From Yanghanlia caeni (GTDB lineage: Bacteria > Pseudomonadota > Gammaproteobacteria > Burkholderiales > Burkholderiaceae_B): DNA of 64,000 nt. The notes beneath the pieces were generated by a model. It worked only from the letters and a program-made list of their open reading frames with translations. It made no database searches and was not told where the DNA came from. The DNA is taken from the NCBI GenBank assembly GCA_030733815.1, contig JAUZQE010000013.1, forward strand, positions 23,274 through 87,273. The letters are read 5' to 3'. Both the position numbers and the translations under genes were made by a program. This document shows, piece by piece, positions 1-9,721 of the stretch (position 1 is the stretch's first letter; each line of letters starts with the position of its first letter).

Positions 1-563
1 TCGTCGCGGGTATCGACAATGAAGCGGTAAGCTTGCAGCAAGCCGGCGGGCCCGACGAACTTGTCGGGGTTCCACCAGAACGACGGGCACGACGTGGAAC
101 AGCATGCACACAGAATGCACTCGTACAGGCCGTCGAGGTGGGCCCGTGCCTCGGGCGACTGCAGGCGCTCGCGCTCGGGCGGCGGCTGGTCGTTTATGAG
201 GAAGGGCTTGATCGAATGGTACTGATTGAAGAAGTGGGTCATGTCGACAATGAGGTCGCGCACGACCGGCAGGCCCGGCAGCGGGCGCAGCACGATCGGC
301 TCGGTGAGCTCATTGAGGTTGGTGGTGCAGGCCAGCCCGTTCTTGCCATTGATGTTCATGGCATCGGAGCCGCACACGCCTTCGCGGCATGACCGGCGAA
401 TCGAGATGCTGTCGTCGACGTCGTTCTTGATGCGCACGATCGCGTCGAGCAGCATCTTGTCGGTCGGCTGCAGCTCGACTTCCAGCTTCTGCATGTAGGG
501 GCGCTCGTCCTTGTCGGGGTCGTAGCGGTAGATTTCGAATTTGACTATGCGTTTTTGGCTCAT
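1..563 (-). CDS. sdhB: Succinate dehydrogenase iron-sulfur subunit (3' end beyond window)
   Basis: This is the iron-sulfur subunit of complex II, which passes electrons from the flavin of SdhA to ubiquinone at the inner membrane. The visible 187 residues begin MSQKRIVKFEIYRYDP. They carry the plant-ferredoxin type cysteines (RSCREGVCGSDA, then GLACTTN) and the start of the C-terminal cluster region (CILCACCSTSCPSFWW). The reading frame runs off position 1, so roughly the last 45-50 residues of a normal SdhB are missing only because the window ends. It follows sdhA by 12 bases and is the last visible gene of the leftward sdhCDAB group. Start ATG is at 563. Confidence 0.97.
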   Translation of the reverse strand, partial: MSQKRIVKFEIYRYDPDKDERPYMQKLEVELQPTDKMLLDAIVRIKNDVDDSISIRRSCREGVCGSDAMNINGKNGLACTTNLNELTEPIVLRPLPGLPVVRDLIVDMTHFFNQYHSIKPFLINDQPPPERERLQSPEARAHLDGLYECILCACCSTSCPSFWWNPDKFVGPAGLLQAYRFIVDTRD

Positions 564-575
564 TTCGTATCCTGC

Positions 576-2351
576 TTAGAACGTGCGCGCCTTGGGCGGG
601 AAGCTTTCCACAGTCATGGGCTTCATGGTGACCGGCTTGTATTCCAGGCGGCTGCCCTCGGAGAACCACAGGGTGTGGCGCAGCCAGTTCTCGTCGTCGC
701 GTTCCGGGTGATCGCTGAGCGCGTGTGCGCCGCGGCTTTCGGTACGGTTGGCGGCCGACTTCGTGGTGGCGCGCGCCACTTCGATCATGTTGGCCAGCTC
801 GAGCGCCTCGACACGGGCGGTGTTGAACACCTTGGACTTGTCCTTGAAGTAGATGTTTTCCACCTCCGGGACCAGGCTCTCGATGACTTCGACGCCCTTT
901 TGCAGCAGCTCGAGCGTACGGAACACGCCGCAGTGATGCTGCATGGCCACGCGGATCTTGTTGCCCACGTCTTGTGCCCGTTCACCGGACGTACGGCTTT
1001 CGAGGCGGTTGACGCGATCGAGCGAGTAATCGATGGCCGATTGCGGAATGGGCTGATGGCTGTGCTGGCGCTCGGGATGCTCCGACACGATATGGTTGCC
1101 GGCGGAACGGCCGAACACGATGAGGTCGAGCAGCGAGTTGGTGCCCAGGCGGTTGGCGCCGTGCACCGACGTGGCGGCACATTCGCCAATGGCGTAAAGC
1201 CCATTGACGATGCGCGGCTCACCGTTGACCTGCGTGACCACCTGGCCATAAATGTTGGTGGGAATGCCGCCCATCTGGTAGTGGATGGTGGGCACCACCG
1301 GAATCGGATCCTTGATGGGGTCGACGTTGGCGAACTTAATGGCGATTTCGCGAATCGACGGCAGGCGCTTCATAATGGTTTCGGCACCCAGGTGATCGAG
1401 CTTGAGCACGACGTAGCTGCCGTCGCCGCAGCCGCGGCCCTCCTTGATTTCCTGGTCCATCGAACGCGAAACGAAGTCGCGCGGGGCCAGGTCTTTCAGT
1501 GTGGGCGCGTAGCGCTCCATGAAGCGTTCGCCGTCTTTGTTCAGCAGAATGCCGCCCTCGCCGCGCACGCCCTCGGTGATGAGCACGCCCGCGCCGGCCA
1601 CGCCGGTGGGGTGGAACTGCCAGAACTCGAGGTCTTGCAGCGGAATGCCGGCACGTGCAGCCATGCCCAGGCCGTCGCCCGTGTTGATGAAGGCGTTGGT
1701 GGACGCGGCCCAGATGCGGCCGGCGCCGCCGGTGGCGAGCACGACCTTCTTGCCTTCAAGGATGTAGATGTCGCCCGTTTCCATTTCGAGGGCGGTGACA
1801 CCCAGCACGTCGCCGTCGTCGTTGCGCAGCAGGTCGAGCGCCATCCATTCGACGAAGAACTGCGTGCGCGCAGCCACGTTGCGCTGATAGAGCGTATGCA
1901 GCATGGCGTGACCGGTACGGTCGGCCGCGGCACAGGCGCGCTGAACGGGTTTTTCGCCGAAGTTGGCGGTGTGACCGCCAAACGGACGCTGGTAGATGGT
2001 GCCGTCGGGGTTGCGGTCGAACGGCATGCCAAAGTGCTCGAGCTCGTAGACGGCGTGCGGCGCTTCACGGCACATGAATTCGATGGCGTCCTGGTCGCCG
2101 AGCCAGTCGGAACCCTTGACGGTGTCGTACATGTGCCAGTACCAGTCGTCTTCGCTCATGTTGCCGAGCGCGGCACTGACGCCGCCCTGCGCGGCAACCG
2201 TGTGCGAACGCGTGGGGAACACCTTGGAGAGCACGGCCACTGACAGGCCGGCTTCGGCCAATTGGAGGGAACAACGCATGCCGGCCCCGCCGGCGCCGAC
2301 GACCACCACATCAAAGCGGCGGCGTGGGAGAGAAGAGATGACAGCAGCCAC
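576..2351 (-). CDS. sdhA: Succinate dehydrogenase flavoprotein subunit
   Basis: The catalytic subunit of complex II oxidises succinate to fumarate on covalently bound FAD. The 591 residues match the usual SdhA length. The N-terminal dinucleotide fold reads VVVGAGGAGMRCSLQLAEAG. The FAD-linking histidine lies in SHTVAAQGG, and the substrate-site motifs HPTGVAGAG and GANRLGTNSLLDL are present. The C-terminus ends ESFPPKARTF, as is typical of the family. It lies 3 bases after sdhD and 12 before sdhB, so the subunits are translationally close. A long open frame on the opposite strand is a high-GC shadow. Confidence 0.98.
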   Translation of the reverse strand: MAAVISSLPRRRFDVVVVGAGGAGMRCSLQLAEAGLSVAVLSKVFPTRSHTVAAQGGVSAALGNMSEDDWYWHMYDTVKGSDWLGDQDAIEFMCREAPHAVYELEHFGMPFDRNPDGTIYQRPFGGHTANFGEKPVQRACAAADRTGHAMLHTLYQRNVAARTQFFVEWMALDLLRNDDGDVLGVTALEMETGDIYILEGKKVVLATGGAGRIWAASTNAFINTGDGLGMAARAGIPLQDLEFWQFHPTGVAGAGVLITEGVRGEGGILLNKDGERFMERYAPTLKDLAPRDFVSRSMDQEIKEGRGCGDGSYVVLKLDHLGAETIMKRLPSIREIAIKFANVDPIKDPIPVVPTIHYQMGGIPTNIYGQVVTQVNGEPRIVNGLYAIGECAATSVHGANRLGTNSLLDLIVFGRSAGNHIVSEHPERQHSHQPIPQSAIDYSLDRVNRLESRTSGERAQDVGNKIRVAMQHHCGVFRTLELLQKGVEVIESLVPEVENIYFKDKSKVFNTARVEALELANMIEVARATTKSAANRTESRGAHALSDHPERDDENWLRHTLWFSEGSRLEYKPVTMKPMTVESFPPKARTF

Positions 2352-2354
2352 GGC

Positions 2355-2735
2355 TTAGAGACTCCAGAGAATTTTTGCGAAGAAAGCGATAGTGCCCGCC
2401 AGCCAGAGAACGGTGAGGACCTGCAGCAGCAGACGCAGCCCCGCGCCGCGCACGTAGTCCATCCAGATATCGCGCACGCCGACCCAGGCGTGCCACGCCA
2501 CCGACAGGAACGCCACGGTGGCCAGCATCTGGCCCACCGGCAGGCCCAGACAGGTAAAGGCAAAGAGATTGCGCCAGTTTTCGTAGTTGACCTCGCCCAT
2601 GAACAGGAAGCCGAGCAGGAGAACTACGGTGTACACGGCCATGATGACGGCCGTGACGCGCTGTACGATGAAGTCGAACGTGCCATAGTGAGCGCCGACG
2701 ACGAGCCGCTTGTGGCCCAGGCTTTGCTGATTCAT
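2355..2735 (-). CDS. sdhD: Succinate dehydrogenase membrane anchor subunit
   Basis: This small hydrophobic subunit (126 residues) anchors complex II in the membrane and helps form the quinone and haem b sites. Three membrane segments are visible, around VTAVIMAVYTVVLLLGFLF, the segment ending VGQMLATVAFLSVAWHAWVG, and LQVLTVLWLAGTIAFFAK. I chose the ATG at 2735, giving MNQQSLGHKR, because it overlaps the sdhC stop as TAATG, a normal coupling arrangement. A GTG two codons upstream is a less likely start. Confidence 0.93.
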   Translation of the reverse strand: MNQQSLGHKRLVVGAHYGTFDFIVQRVTAVIMAVYTVVLLLGFLFMGEVNYENWRNLFAFTCLGLPVGQMLATVAFLSVAWHAWVGVRDIWMDYVRGAGLRLLLQVLTVLWLAGTIAFFAKILWSL

Positions 2736-3154
2736 TACCACACCCCAAACAGTTTGAGACCAAGAATCACGGTAAGCGCAAGGCTGACCACCAGAACAGT
2801 GCCCGCCGACTTCTGGGCGGAATGCTTGTCGTTGCCGACATGAAGATCGAGCATGAGATAGCGGATGCCCGCACAGAAGTGATGCAGATAGCCCCAGATG
2901 ATGGCCAGCAGCACCAGCTTGAACAGGGGATGCGATACCCAGGCCGCCAGGCCCGCAAAGGTTTCCGGCGATTCGACGCTACGCCCGAAGAGCGGCACGA
3001 TGACCAGGGGAAGACAGAGGAAAAGCAGCGCACCGCTCGCGCGATGCAGAATCGACGTCTTCGCCGCAAGAGGCATGCGGTTCAGGTAAATGAGAAGTTG
3101 CGGCACAGTAAGATTTCGGTACTGTGGGCGCCTCTTGGAAGCTGTTTCGGACAT
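2735..3154 (-). CDS. sdhC: Succinate dehydrogenase cytochrome b556 subunit
   Basis: The 139-residue membrane subunit binds haem b and ubiquinone with SdhD. Family marks are RPQYRNLTVPQLLIYLNRMP near the N-terminus, SILHRASGALLFL in the first membrane helix, and YLHHFCAGIRYLMLDLH, which carries the conserved haem-region histidines. The start at 3154 (MSETASKRR) follows a GAGG ribosome site. A longer frame starting at 3208 would add 18 residues with no family support. It is the first sdh gene after the GntR regulator; the 100-base gap may hold an sdh promoter, but I see no copy of the mdh/acnB operator there. Confidence 0.95.
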   Translation of the reverse strand: MSETASKRRPQYRNLTVPQLLIYLNRMPLAAKTSILHRASGALLFLCLPLVIVPLFGRSVESPETFAGLAAWVSHPLFKLVLLAIIWGYLHHFCAGIRYLMLDLHVGNDKHSAQKSAGTVLVVSLALTVILGLKLFGVW

Positions 3155-3254
3155 GGTGGCCTCGGATTGATTGCTGAAAAACAAGGTATTGCAAAGCGCA
3201 ACCGGCATTTTCGCCGATTTGCGCCCCCGGCATCAAATCGGCGTGCTGATTGCA

Positions 3255-4025
3255 TCAGTTCAAACTGTTTCTATAGTGGAACCTTTCTGTGAGGTATGCG
3301 CCGCGACGCAACTCCATGGGGCGGTCGCCATAAGTGAACGAAATGCGCTCGACCTGCAAAAGCGGGTGACCGACCTCGACGGCAAGCAGTTCGGCCTGCG
3401 CTGCATCGGCCGCCACCGCCTTGATCTTTTCTTCCGCCCGCACCATGCTGACCCCGTATTCCGATTCGAACAATGCGTAAAGCGGGCTGCGGCTTGCCTC
3501 GAGCAGTTCGGCGGTAAGCCCCTTGAACGGGGCGCCCGGAAGCCAGATGTCGTCGAGAATGGTGGGCGAGTCGTCGAACGACAGCACGCGGCGCAGATTG
3601 ACTACGGTTTCGCCCGAGCGCAGCTCGAGCAGGGCCGCCACGTCGGCCGGAGCCTTGAGCCGGCGAACATCGAGAATGCGGCTGCCCGATACCGCCGGCG
3701 TGGCGTCGTCGGGCGTGAGGCGCAGAAAACGGAACCGCACCTTGGCTTCGTGGTGCGTGGCCACGAAGGTGCCCTTGCCCTGGCGGCGCAGCAGCAGGTT
3801 TTCGGCGGCCAGTTCGTCGATGGCCTTGCGCACCGTACCCTGGCTGACCTGAAAGCGCGCCGCGAGCTCGAGCTCGCTGGGTATTGCCTCGCCCGGCTTC
3901 CATTCGCCACGGTCGAGCCCCTGCAGCAGCAGAGCCTTGATCTGCTGATACAGGGGGCTGAACGCCGCACTGCCACCGGCTCGATCAGAGTCGGGGCTTC
4001 GATCGGTTAGCGTTTGGTCGGACAT
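3255..4025 (-). CDS. GntR/HutC-family transcriptional regulator, candidate TCA-cycle repressor
   Basis: This 256-residue regulator has an N-terminal winged helix, with PLYQQIKALLLQGLDRGEWK, PGEAIPSELELAARF and VSQGTVRKAIDELAAE at about 25-80. A C-terminal UTRA ligand domain ends with the segment PLLQVERISFTYGDRPMELR, typical of the HutC subfamily. It is divergent from mdh and lies just upstream of sdhCDAB in the same direction, so it may be cotranscribed with sdh. An inverted repeat lies in the divergent region and again at acnB. The natural inference is that this protein binds there and represses mdh and acnB. The effector is not visible; a TCA intermediate would be logical. Confidence 0.9.
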   Translation of the reverse strand: MSDQTLTDRSPDSDRAGGSAAFSPLYQQIKALLLQGLDRGEWKPGEAIPSELELAARFQVSQGTVRKAIDELAAENLLLRRQGKGTFVATHHEAKVRFRFLRLTPDDATPAVSGSRILDVRRLKAPADVAALLELRSGETVVNLRRVLSFDDSPTILDDIWLPGAPFKGLTAELLEASRSPLYALFESEYGVSMVRAEEKIKAVAADAAQAELLAVEVGHPLLQVERISFTYGDRPMELRRGAYLTERFHYRNSLN

Positions 4026-4114
4026 GGGTAGCGGAGTTGCTGTGTGGCAGGCGTTGAATCTGGATAACCGTAAAATTGTCGCACGCCTGACGATTTCTGT
4101 CTAATACTCCTCTA

Positions 4115-4134
4115 TCTTATATAAGATATAAGAC
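4115..4134. promoter_or_regulatory. Inverted-repeat operator between gntR and mdh
   Basis: The sequence TCTTATATAAGATATAAGAC has perfect 8-base arms (TCTTATAT and ATATAAGA) around AAG. Its first 12 bases are also a palindrome by themselves. The identical 20 bases recur at 15953-15972 upstream of acnB. It lies 142 bases before mdh and 90 before the gntR start, so it could control both directions. Binding by the neighbouring GntR protein is inferred. Confidence 0.8.
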
Positions 4135-4275
4135 AGTTGACGAAGGTGGCCGGATTCGCTACGCTTTTCTGCTTGCACGCGCGTGCGGTGCCCGCTGCGG
4201 CACCCGCCCCAAAGTTTTACACTGTCGCACGTCCGGAATTCCTTTTACCCCTACTCATCTATCGGAGACCTCCTC

Positions 4276-5265
4276 ATGTCCAAACCCGCCATGCGCGTCG
4301 CCGTCACCGGCGCCGCCGGCCAGATTGGCTACGCCCTTCTCTTTCGCATCGCTTCGGGCGAAATGCTCGGCAAGGATCAGCCCGTCATCCTGCAACTGCT
4401 CGAAATCCCCGACGAAAAGGCACAGAAGGCCCTGAAAGGCGTCATGATGGAACTTGACGACTGCGCGTTCCCGCTGCTGCAGGGCATGACTGCCCACAGC
4501 GACCCGCGCGAAGCGTTCAAGGATGCCGACATCGCCCTGTTGGTGGGCGCCCGCCCCCGCGGCCCCGGCATGGAGCGCAAGGACCTGCTGCAGGTCAACG
4601 CGCAGATCTTCACGGCACAAGGCCGCGCCCTGAACGAAGTCGCCAGCCGCGACGTGAAGGTGCTGGTGGTGGGCAACCCCGCCAACACCAATGCGTACAT
4701 CGCCATGAAGTCGGCTCCCGACCTGCCGGCCAGGAACTTCACCGCCATGCTGCGCCTCGATCACAACCGCGCTCTGTCGCAACTGGCCGCCAAGTCGGGC
4801 AAGGCCGTGGCCGACATCGAAAAACTGATCGTGTGGGGCAACCACTCGCCCACCATGTACCCCGATATCCGCTTCGCCACGGTCGGCGGCCAGAGCCTGG
4901 CTCAGCTGATCAACGACGACGCCTGGAATCGCGACGTTTTCATTCCCACCGTGGGCAAGCGCGGTGCAGCCATCATCGATGCACGCGGCCTGTCTTCCGC
5001 CGCCTCGGCGGCCAACGCCGCGATCGACCACATCCGCGACTGGGTGCTGGGCTCGAACGGCAAGTGGGTCACCATGGGTGTACCGTCCGACGGCTCCTAC
5101 GGCATTCCTGAAGGCATCATCTACGGTTTCCCCGTCACCACCGAAAACGGCGAATACACGCTGGTGCGCGATCTGGAAATCGACGCCTTCTCGCGCGAGC
5201 GCATGGACTTCACGCTGAACGAGCTGCTGGAAGAGCGCGACGGCGTGGCCGACCTGCTCAAGTAA
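4276..5265 (+). CDS. mdh: Malate dehydrogenase (NAD)
   Basis: This enzyme interconverts malate and oxaloacetate in the TCA cycle. The 329 residues belong to the cytosolic/chloroplast-like bacterial MDH type. They show the nucleotide fold [22 protein letters not shown], the substrate-binding region [16 protein letters not shown], the LDHNRA aspartate and the catalytic histidine in [12 protein letters not shown]. The start at 4276 ([10 protein letters not shown]) follows GGAG at 4264-4267; an open frame reaching back to 4183 is not conserved-looking. The 3' end lies 3 bases from the convergent prpR stop, and no terminator is visible between them. Control by the upstream inverted repeat is likely. 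Confidence 0.97.
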   Translation: MSKPAMRVAVTGAAGQIGYALLFRIASGEMLGKDQPVILQLLEIPDEKAQKALKGVMMELDDCAFPLLQGMTAHSDPREAFKDADIALLVGARPRGPGMERKDLLQVNAQIFTAQGRALNEVASRDVKVLVVGNPANTNAYIAMKSAPDLPARNFTAMLRLDHNRALSQLAAKSGKAVADIEKLIVWGNHSPTMYPDIRFATVGGQSLAQLINDDAWNRDVFIPTVGKRGAAIIDARGLSSAASAANAAIDHIRDWVLGSNGKWVTMGVPSDGSYGIPEGIIYGFPVTTENGEYTLVRDLEIDAFSRERMDFTLNELLEERDGVADLLK

Positions 5266-5268
5266 GCT

Positions 5269-7293
5269 TCAGGCCAGACTCTGACGACGCAGGCGGCGCC
5301 ACAGCGTGGTGCGGCTGATTCCCAGCCGCTTGGCCGCCTGCTCACGATTTCCGCCGGCCGCCTCCAGGGCGGCCAGCAAGGCCCGGCGCTCCTCGTCGGG
5401 CTGCAGCGCATTCGCGGGCCACGCCTCTTCTGCCGTGACCCCGTTGCCGCCCTTCGCCGACGACGGCTGCATGAACAGCTCCGGCGCAATGTCGCGCAAT
5501 TCACTTTGCGTGATCGGCCGGCCACGCGCCTCGGGCTCGCGAAACACCATGATCCGCTCGATCAGATTCTCAAGCTCACGGATATTCCCCGGCCAGGCGT
5601 AATGGCGCCCCGCCTGCACGACCGCCTGCACGATGGATTCGTCGGCCAGGCTGCGCTCGCCCAGACGCAGCGCGATCTTCTCGGCCAGATGCCGCGCGAG
5701 AAGGGGCAGATCACCATGCCGTTCACGCAGGGGCGGCAGACGCACCACCAGAATATTCAGGCGGTAATACAGATCCTGCCGGAAGGCGCCTTCTCTCACC
5801 TGCCTGGCCAGATCGCGGTGCGTGGCCGCAATCACCCGCAAGTCGACCGGTGTGGGCACGGTGGCACCGATGCGCAACACTTCGCGTTCCTGCAGCACGC
5901 GCAACAGGCGCGTCTGCAGCGACAGCGGCATCTCGCCGATTTCATCCAGAAAGATCGTTCCGGTATGCGCCGCCTCGAAAAGCCCCACCTTGCCGCCACG
6001 GCTCGAACCGGTAAAGGCACCTTCCACGTAGCCGAACAACTCGCTTTCCAGCAGCGACTCGGGAAATGCCGCACAGTTGATGGCTACGAACGGCTGGGCG
6101 TGACGGGCGCTGGCGTTGTGGATGCCCTGCGCCAGAAGCTCCTTGCCGGTGCCGCTCTCGCCCACCACCAGTACGGTGGCCGTGCTTTGCGCGCAGCTGT
6201 GGGCGCGGCGCCGCACCGCGCGTAGCGCTTCGCTTTCCCCCACCAGATTGGCCAGCCCGTATTTGGCATGATGCGACGGCGGCCGGCTGCGCGAACGCAG
6301 GCTGCGGTCGAGCCGCTGAATCACCAGCGGATCCTGACAGACCAGCACGGCGCCCGTCTGGCGCCCCTGTTCGACGATCGGCAATCGCGTGACCACGGTG
6401 GTACGACCGCTCACCTGCTGCACCTGCTCCACTTCCGAAACACCCGTGCGCAGCGTCTGCGCCAGGCTCAGCTCACCGTTCACGGAACTGAGACGCTGGC
6501 CTATCAGCTGTTCGGCAGGCCGGCCGATGAAGGCCTCCATGGCCGGATTGACCGTCTCGATGCGCTCGTCGGGATCCACCGCCACCACGCCGTCCTTGAG
6601 TTGGGCCAGAATCGTATTGAGCTTTTCCCGGCGCGCGCCTTCCTGACGTGCCACACGGGCAATGTCGATGGCGGCGGCCATGGCCTCGCGCACCGCGCCC
6701 TGCGAATACAGCAGCAGGCCCTCCATGCCGCGTGCACGCGCCAGGTCGACCACAAGGCCCGGCGCCACCACCGTCTCGATGCCCATGGCGGCCAGTTCGT
6801 CGACACAGGCTTCTGCCTGCGCCTCACCGTCATAGGCCCGGATCTCGATCTGCAGACCAAAGCGCTCGTTGAAGCGCTGCAGCTGCGGCGGCACGGCACC
6901 ATACGTCACCAGGGCGATGCGGCGTGAGCGCGATGCCGCCCGGGCCAGCTCCTGCATCACGTCGAAACCGTCTGGCTTCACGAGCACCACGGGAAGATCG
7001 AGGTGATCGCGCAGGAAGCTGCCGTTGGATCCCGCCGCCACGACCGCATCCACACCCATGGTCTGACGCAGGTCGGCAATACCCTGCACGGCGTCATCGT
7101 AGATTCGATCAAGGACCGCGACTTCGGCGGCGCCGGCATAACTGGGGGCAACGTCCTCAAGTAGCGTGCGCAAGCCGTGAAAGCCGACCGCCACGATACG
7201 CAGGCGGCCCGAGGTGTTGGGTGGGTACGGAGTCACGATAAGAATTGAAGAGACAAAACGGAGCGACGAAATGGCACGTGCGACGCGCAACAC
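5269..7293 (-). CDS. prpR: Sigma-54-dependent propionate catabolism activator
   Basis: This activator of the 2-methylcitrate operon, up to 674 residues, has three parts. An N-terminal PrpR_N sensor domain includes AAGSNGSFLRDHLDLPVVLV and the segment KPDGFDV. A central AAA+ sigma-54 domain shows Walker A GESGTGKE, the loop ELFGYVEGAFTGS and FLDEIGEMPLSLQTRLLRVL. A C-terminal Fis-type helix-turn-helix reads AAKRLGISRTTLWRRLRR. The sigma-54 loop reads GAFTGS rather than GAFTGA, as I recall for enteric PrpR too. The marked start is a GTG at 7293; no ATG occurs near, and a start some 20 codons later is possible. It is divergent from prpB, whose promoter it should control in response to 2-methylcitrate. 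Confidence 0.93.
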   Translation of the reverse strand: MLRVARAISSLRFVSSILIVTPYPPNTSGRLRIVAVGFHGLRTLLEDVAPSYAGAAEVAVLDRIYDDAVQGIADLRQTMGVDAVVAAGSNGSFLRDHLDLPVVLVKPDGFDVMQELARAASRSRRIALVTYGAVPPQLQRFNERFGLQIEIRAYDGEAQAEACVDELAAMGIETVVAPGLVVDLARARGMEGLLLYSQGAVREAMAAAIDIARVARQEGARREKLNTILAQLKDGVVAVDPDERIETVNPAMEAFIGRPAEQLIGQRLSSVNGELSLAQTLRTGVSEVEQVQQVSGRTTVVTRLPIVEQGRQTGAVLVCQDPLVIQRLDRSLRSRSRPPSHHAKYGLANLVGESEALRAVRRRAHSCAQSTATVLVVGESGTGKELLAQGIHNASARHAQPFVAINCAAFPESLLESELFGYVEGAFTGSSRGGKVGLFEAAHTGTIFLDEIGEMPLSLQTRLLRVLQEREVLRIGATVPTPVDLRVIAATHRDLARQVREGAFRQDLYYRLNILVVRLPPLRERHGDLPLLARHLAEKIALRLGERSLADESIVQAVVQAGRHYAWPGNIRELENLIERIMVFREPEARGRPITQSELRDIAPELFMQPSSAKGGNGVTAEEAWPANALQPDEERRALLAALEAAGGNREQAAKRLGISRTTLWRRLRRQSLA

Positions 7294-7330
7294 TGAAACA
7301 ATGACGTTTCACTGAAACATACCATGAAAC
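7294..7330. promoter_or_regulatory. Candidate PrpR binding repeats
   Basis: Four 6-base half-sites cluster here: TGAAAC at 7294-7299, 7313-7318 and 7325-7330, and the inverse GTTTCA at 7306-7311. The pair GTTTCA-C-TGAAAC (7306-7318) is a perfect inverted repeat, and TGAAAC...GTTTCA (7294-7311) is another. They lie about 110-150 bases upstream of the sigma-54 element, a usual enhancer distance. As I recall, enteric PrpR sites contain similar TGAAAC-type halves. The assignment to PrpR rests on position and that resemblance. Confidence 0.6.
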
Positions 7331-7442
7331 ACCATCACCCGTGCAGCAGAAGGTTTTTTGATCCGCACACGAACACCTCTGCTACCATGAACGCCGCTTC
7401 TTTCAATGCCTTGCCAGCATTCTGTCGAGCGCTGAAAAAAGT

Positions 7443-7458
7443 TGGCATGAATCGTGCT
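7443..7458 (+). promoter_or_regulatory. Sigma-54 (-24/-12) promoter of the prp operon
   Basis: TTGGCATGAATCGTGCT (7442-7458) matches the TGGCAC-N5-TTGCA type. GG is at 7444-7445 and GC at 7456-7457, the required 10-base separation. The start of transcription would fall near 7469, about 50 bases before prpB. The presence of a sigma-54 activator gene directly upstream makes this a strong assignment. Confidence 0.82.
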
Positions 7459-7517
7459 TGGTAGAATCCCATCATCATCCGTGCGCACCCGTGCGCCATG
7501 AACTCAGAGGATCCGAC

Positions 7518-8417
7518 GTGAGCCAGAACATCAATACATCCGCCGGCGCCCGCTTCCGCCAGGCACTCAAGGAAGAACAGCCGTTGCAGATCATCGGCGC
7601 CATCAACGCGAATCACGCGCTGCTGGCCAAGCGTGCCGGTTATCGCGCCATTTACCTTTCGGGCGGGGGTGTTGCCGCCGGTTCGCTGGGCATGCCCGAC
7701 CTGGGCATCAACACGCTCGACGACGTGCTGATCGACGTGCGCCGCATCACCGACGTATGTGACGTGCCGCTGATCGTCGACATCGACACCGGCTTCGGCC
7801 CCTCGGCCTTCAACATCGCCCGCACCATCAAAAGCCTGATCAAGTTCGGCGCCGCCGGCTGCCACATCGAAGACCAGGTCGGTGCCAAGCGCTGCGGCCA
7901 TCGCCCCGGCAAGGAAATCGTGAGCACCGCGGAAATGGCCGACCGCGTGAAGGCCGCTGCCGACGCACGTACCGACGAGCAGTTCTACCTGATCGCCCGT
8001 ACCGACGCCATTGCCGTGGAAGGAGTGGATGCCGCCATCGAGCGTGCCCTGGCCTGTGTCGAAGCCGGCGCCGACGCCATCTTCGCCGAGGCGTCGTACG
8101 ATCTGGACACCTACAAGCGCTTCAGCGAAGCCGTGAAGGTACCTCTGCTGGCCAATATCACCGAATTCGGTGCCACGCCCCTGTTCAGCGTGCCCGAGCT
8201 CGGCAGCGCCGGGGTGAGCATGGTACTTTACCCGCTGTCCGCCTTCCGCGCCATGAACCGCGCCGCCGAAACGGTGTACCAGGCGATCCGCCGCGATGGC
8301 CACCAGCGCAACGTCATCGACATGATGCAGACGCGCGAGGAGCTGTACGACCGCATCGGCTACCATGAATTCGAAGCCCGTCTCGACGCCCTCTTCCAGC
8401 AGGGCAAGGCCAAGTAA
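7518..8417 (+). CDS. prpB: Methylisocitrate lyase
   Basis: The last step of the 2-methylcitrate cycle cleaves 2-methylisocitrate to pyruvate and succinate. The 299 residues are typical of PrpB. Visible motifs are [31 protein letters not shown] and the lyase-superfamily catalytic loop [11 protein letters not shown] take the GTG at 7518 (giving [10 protein letters not shown]) as the start because AGAGGA at 7506-7511 is correctly placed. An in-frame extension to 7458 overlaps the promoter and cannot be right. It is the first gene of the rightward prp operon. Confidence 0.96.
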   Translation: MSQNINTSAGARFRQALKEEQPLQIIGAINANHALLAKRAGYRAIYLSGGGVAAGSLGMPDLGINTLDDVLIDVRRITDVCDVPLIVDIDTGFGPSAFNIARTIKSLIKFGAAGCHIEDQVGAKRCGHRPGKEIVSTAEMADRVKAAADARTDEQFYLIARTDAIAVEGVDAAIERALACVEAGADAIFAEASYDLDTYKRFSEAVKVPLLANITEFGATPLFSVPELGSAGVSMVLYPLSAFRAMNRAAETVYQAIRRDGHQRNVIDMMQTREELYDRIGYHEFEARLDALFQQGKAK

Positions 8418-8431
8418 ACGCAAGACAATCC

Positions 8432-8446
8432 GGGGCGCTGCGCCCC
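8432..8446. other. Short hairpin between prpB and prpC
   Basis: GGGGCG-CTG-CGCCCC forms a 6-base GC stem 14 bases after the prpB stop. There is no U-run, so it is more likely an mRNA-stability element than a terminator. Confidence 0.5.
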
Positions 8447-8473
8447 GCCCACATCATTGATCAGGAGTGAGGC

Positions 8474-9631
8474 ATGACCACAGAAACCTCCACAGAAAAC
8501 AAACCCAAACCCAAGAAATCGGTTGCCCTTTCCGGCGTCGTGGCCGGCAACACCGCACTGTGCACCGTGGGCCGTTCCGGTAACGACCTGCACTACCGCG
8601 GCTACGACATTCTCGATATCGCCGAAGCCTGCGAATTCGAGGAAGTCGCGCACCTGCTGATTCACGGCAAGTTCCCCAACCGCGCCGAACTGAATGCCTA
8701 CAAGCAGAAGCTGCGCCGCCTGCGTGGCCTGCCCGTGCAGCTGCAGGCGGCCCTGGAAGCCCTGCCCCCCGCCAGTCACCCCATGGACGTGATGCGCACG
8801 GCCGTTTCGGTGCTGGGCTGCCTGCTGCCGGAAAAAGACGACCACAACATTCCCGACGCGCGCGACATCGCCGACCGCCTGATGGCCTGCCTCGGCCCCG
8901 CGCTGCTGTACTGGTACCACTACAGCCATAACGGCCGCATGATCGACGTCGAAACCGACGACGACTCCATTGGCGGCAACTTCCTGACCCTGCTGCACGG
9001 CGAAACCGCCCCCGAAGAGTGGGTCAAGGCAATGCACGTGTCGCTGATCCTGTATGCCGAGCACGAGTTCAACGCGTCGACCTTCACCAGCCGCGTCATT
9101 GCCGGCACGGGTTCCGACATGTACTCGGCCGTGGCCGGCGCCATCGGCGCGCTGCGTGGCCCCAAGCACGGTGGCGCCAACGAGGTGGCCTTCGAAGTGC
9201 AGAAGCGCTACGAAACCCCCGATGAGGCCGAAGAGGACATTCGCCGCCGCGTCGAGAACAAGGAAGTCATCATCGGTTTCGGTCACCCCGTGTACACGGT
9301 GTCCGACCCGCGCAACAAGGTCATCAAGGAAGTGGCCCGCCAGCTGTCGGTATCGGCCGGCAACACCAAGATGTTCGACATTGCCGAACGCCTCGAAACA
9401 GTGATGTGGGACGTCAAGAAGATGTTCCCCAACCTCGACTGGTTCTCGGCCGTGTCGTACCACATGATGGGCGTTCCCACGGCAATGTTCACGCCGCTGT
9501 TCGTGATCGCACGTACGGCCGGCTGGGCAGCGCACATCATCGAGCAGCGCATCGACAACAAGATCATTCGCCCCACGGCCAACTACATCGGGCCGGAAGA
9601 TCAGAAGTTCGTACCCATCGACGAACGCTGA
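8474..9631 (+). CDS. prpC: 2-Methylcitrate synthase
   Basis: It condenses propionyl-CoA with oxaloacetate to 2-methylcitrate, the entry step of propionate oxidation. The 385-residue type II citrate-synthase fold includes [20 protein letters not shown], the first catalytic histidine region GPKHGGANE and the second [13 protein letters not shown]. Its C-terminus ends [20 protein letters not shown]. Length and these motifs fit PrpC rather than the longer GltA. The ATG follows CAGGAG 8-10 bases upstream. The N-terminus has a Lys/Pro-rich stretch, ENKPKPKKS. Confidence 0.95.
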   Translation: MTTETSTENKPKPKKSVALSGVVAGNTALCTVGRSGNDLHYRGYDILDIAEACEFEEVAHLLIHGKFPNRAELNAYKQKLRRLRGLPVQLQAALEALPPASHPMDVMRTAVSVLGCLLPEKDDHNIPDARDIADRLMACLGPALLYWYHYSHNGRMIDVETDDDSIGGNFLTLLHGETAPEEWVKAMHVSLILYAEHEFNASTFTSRVIAGTGSDMYSAVAGAIGALRGPKHGGANEVAFEVQKRYETPDEAEEDIRRRVENKEVIIGFGHPVYTVSDPRNKVIKEVARQLSVSAGNTKMFDIAERLETVMWDVKKMFPNLDWFSAVSYHMMGVPTAMFTPLFVIARTAGWAAHIIEQRIDNKIIRPTANYIGPEDQKFVPIDER

Positions 9632-9721
9632 TCCTGGATGCGGCGTCGGCCCCGGAACCGGGCTGCGGCCCGGACGAGCCGCTCTGCCGCCTCCGGGGCC
9701 GGAGGCTCTCCTGAACCTGAC

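Noticed and set aside
555..2243. 562-codon open frame opposite sdhA
   Set aside because: The sdhA protein is certain; the antisense frame has typical shadow composition and no family motif.
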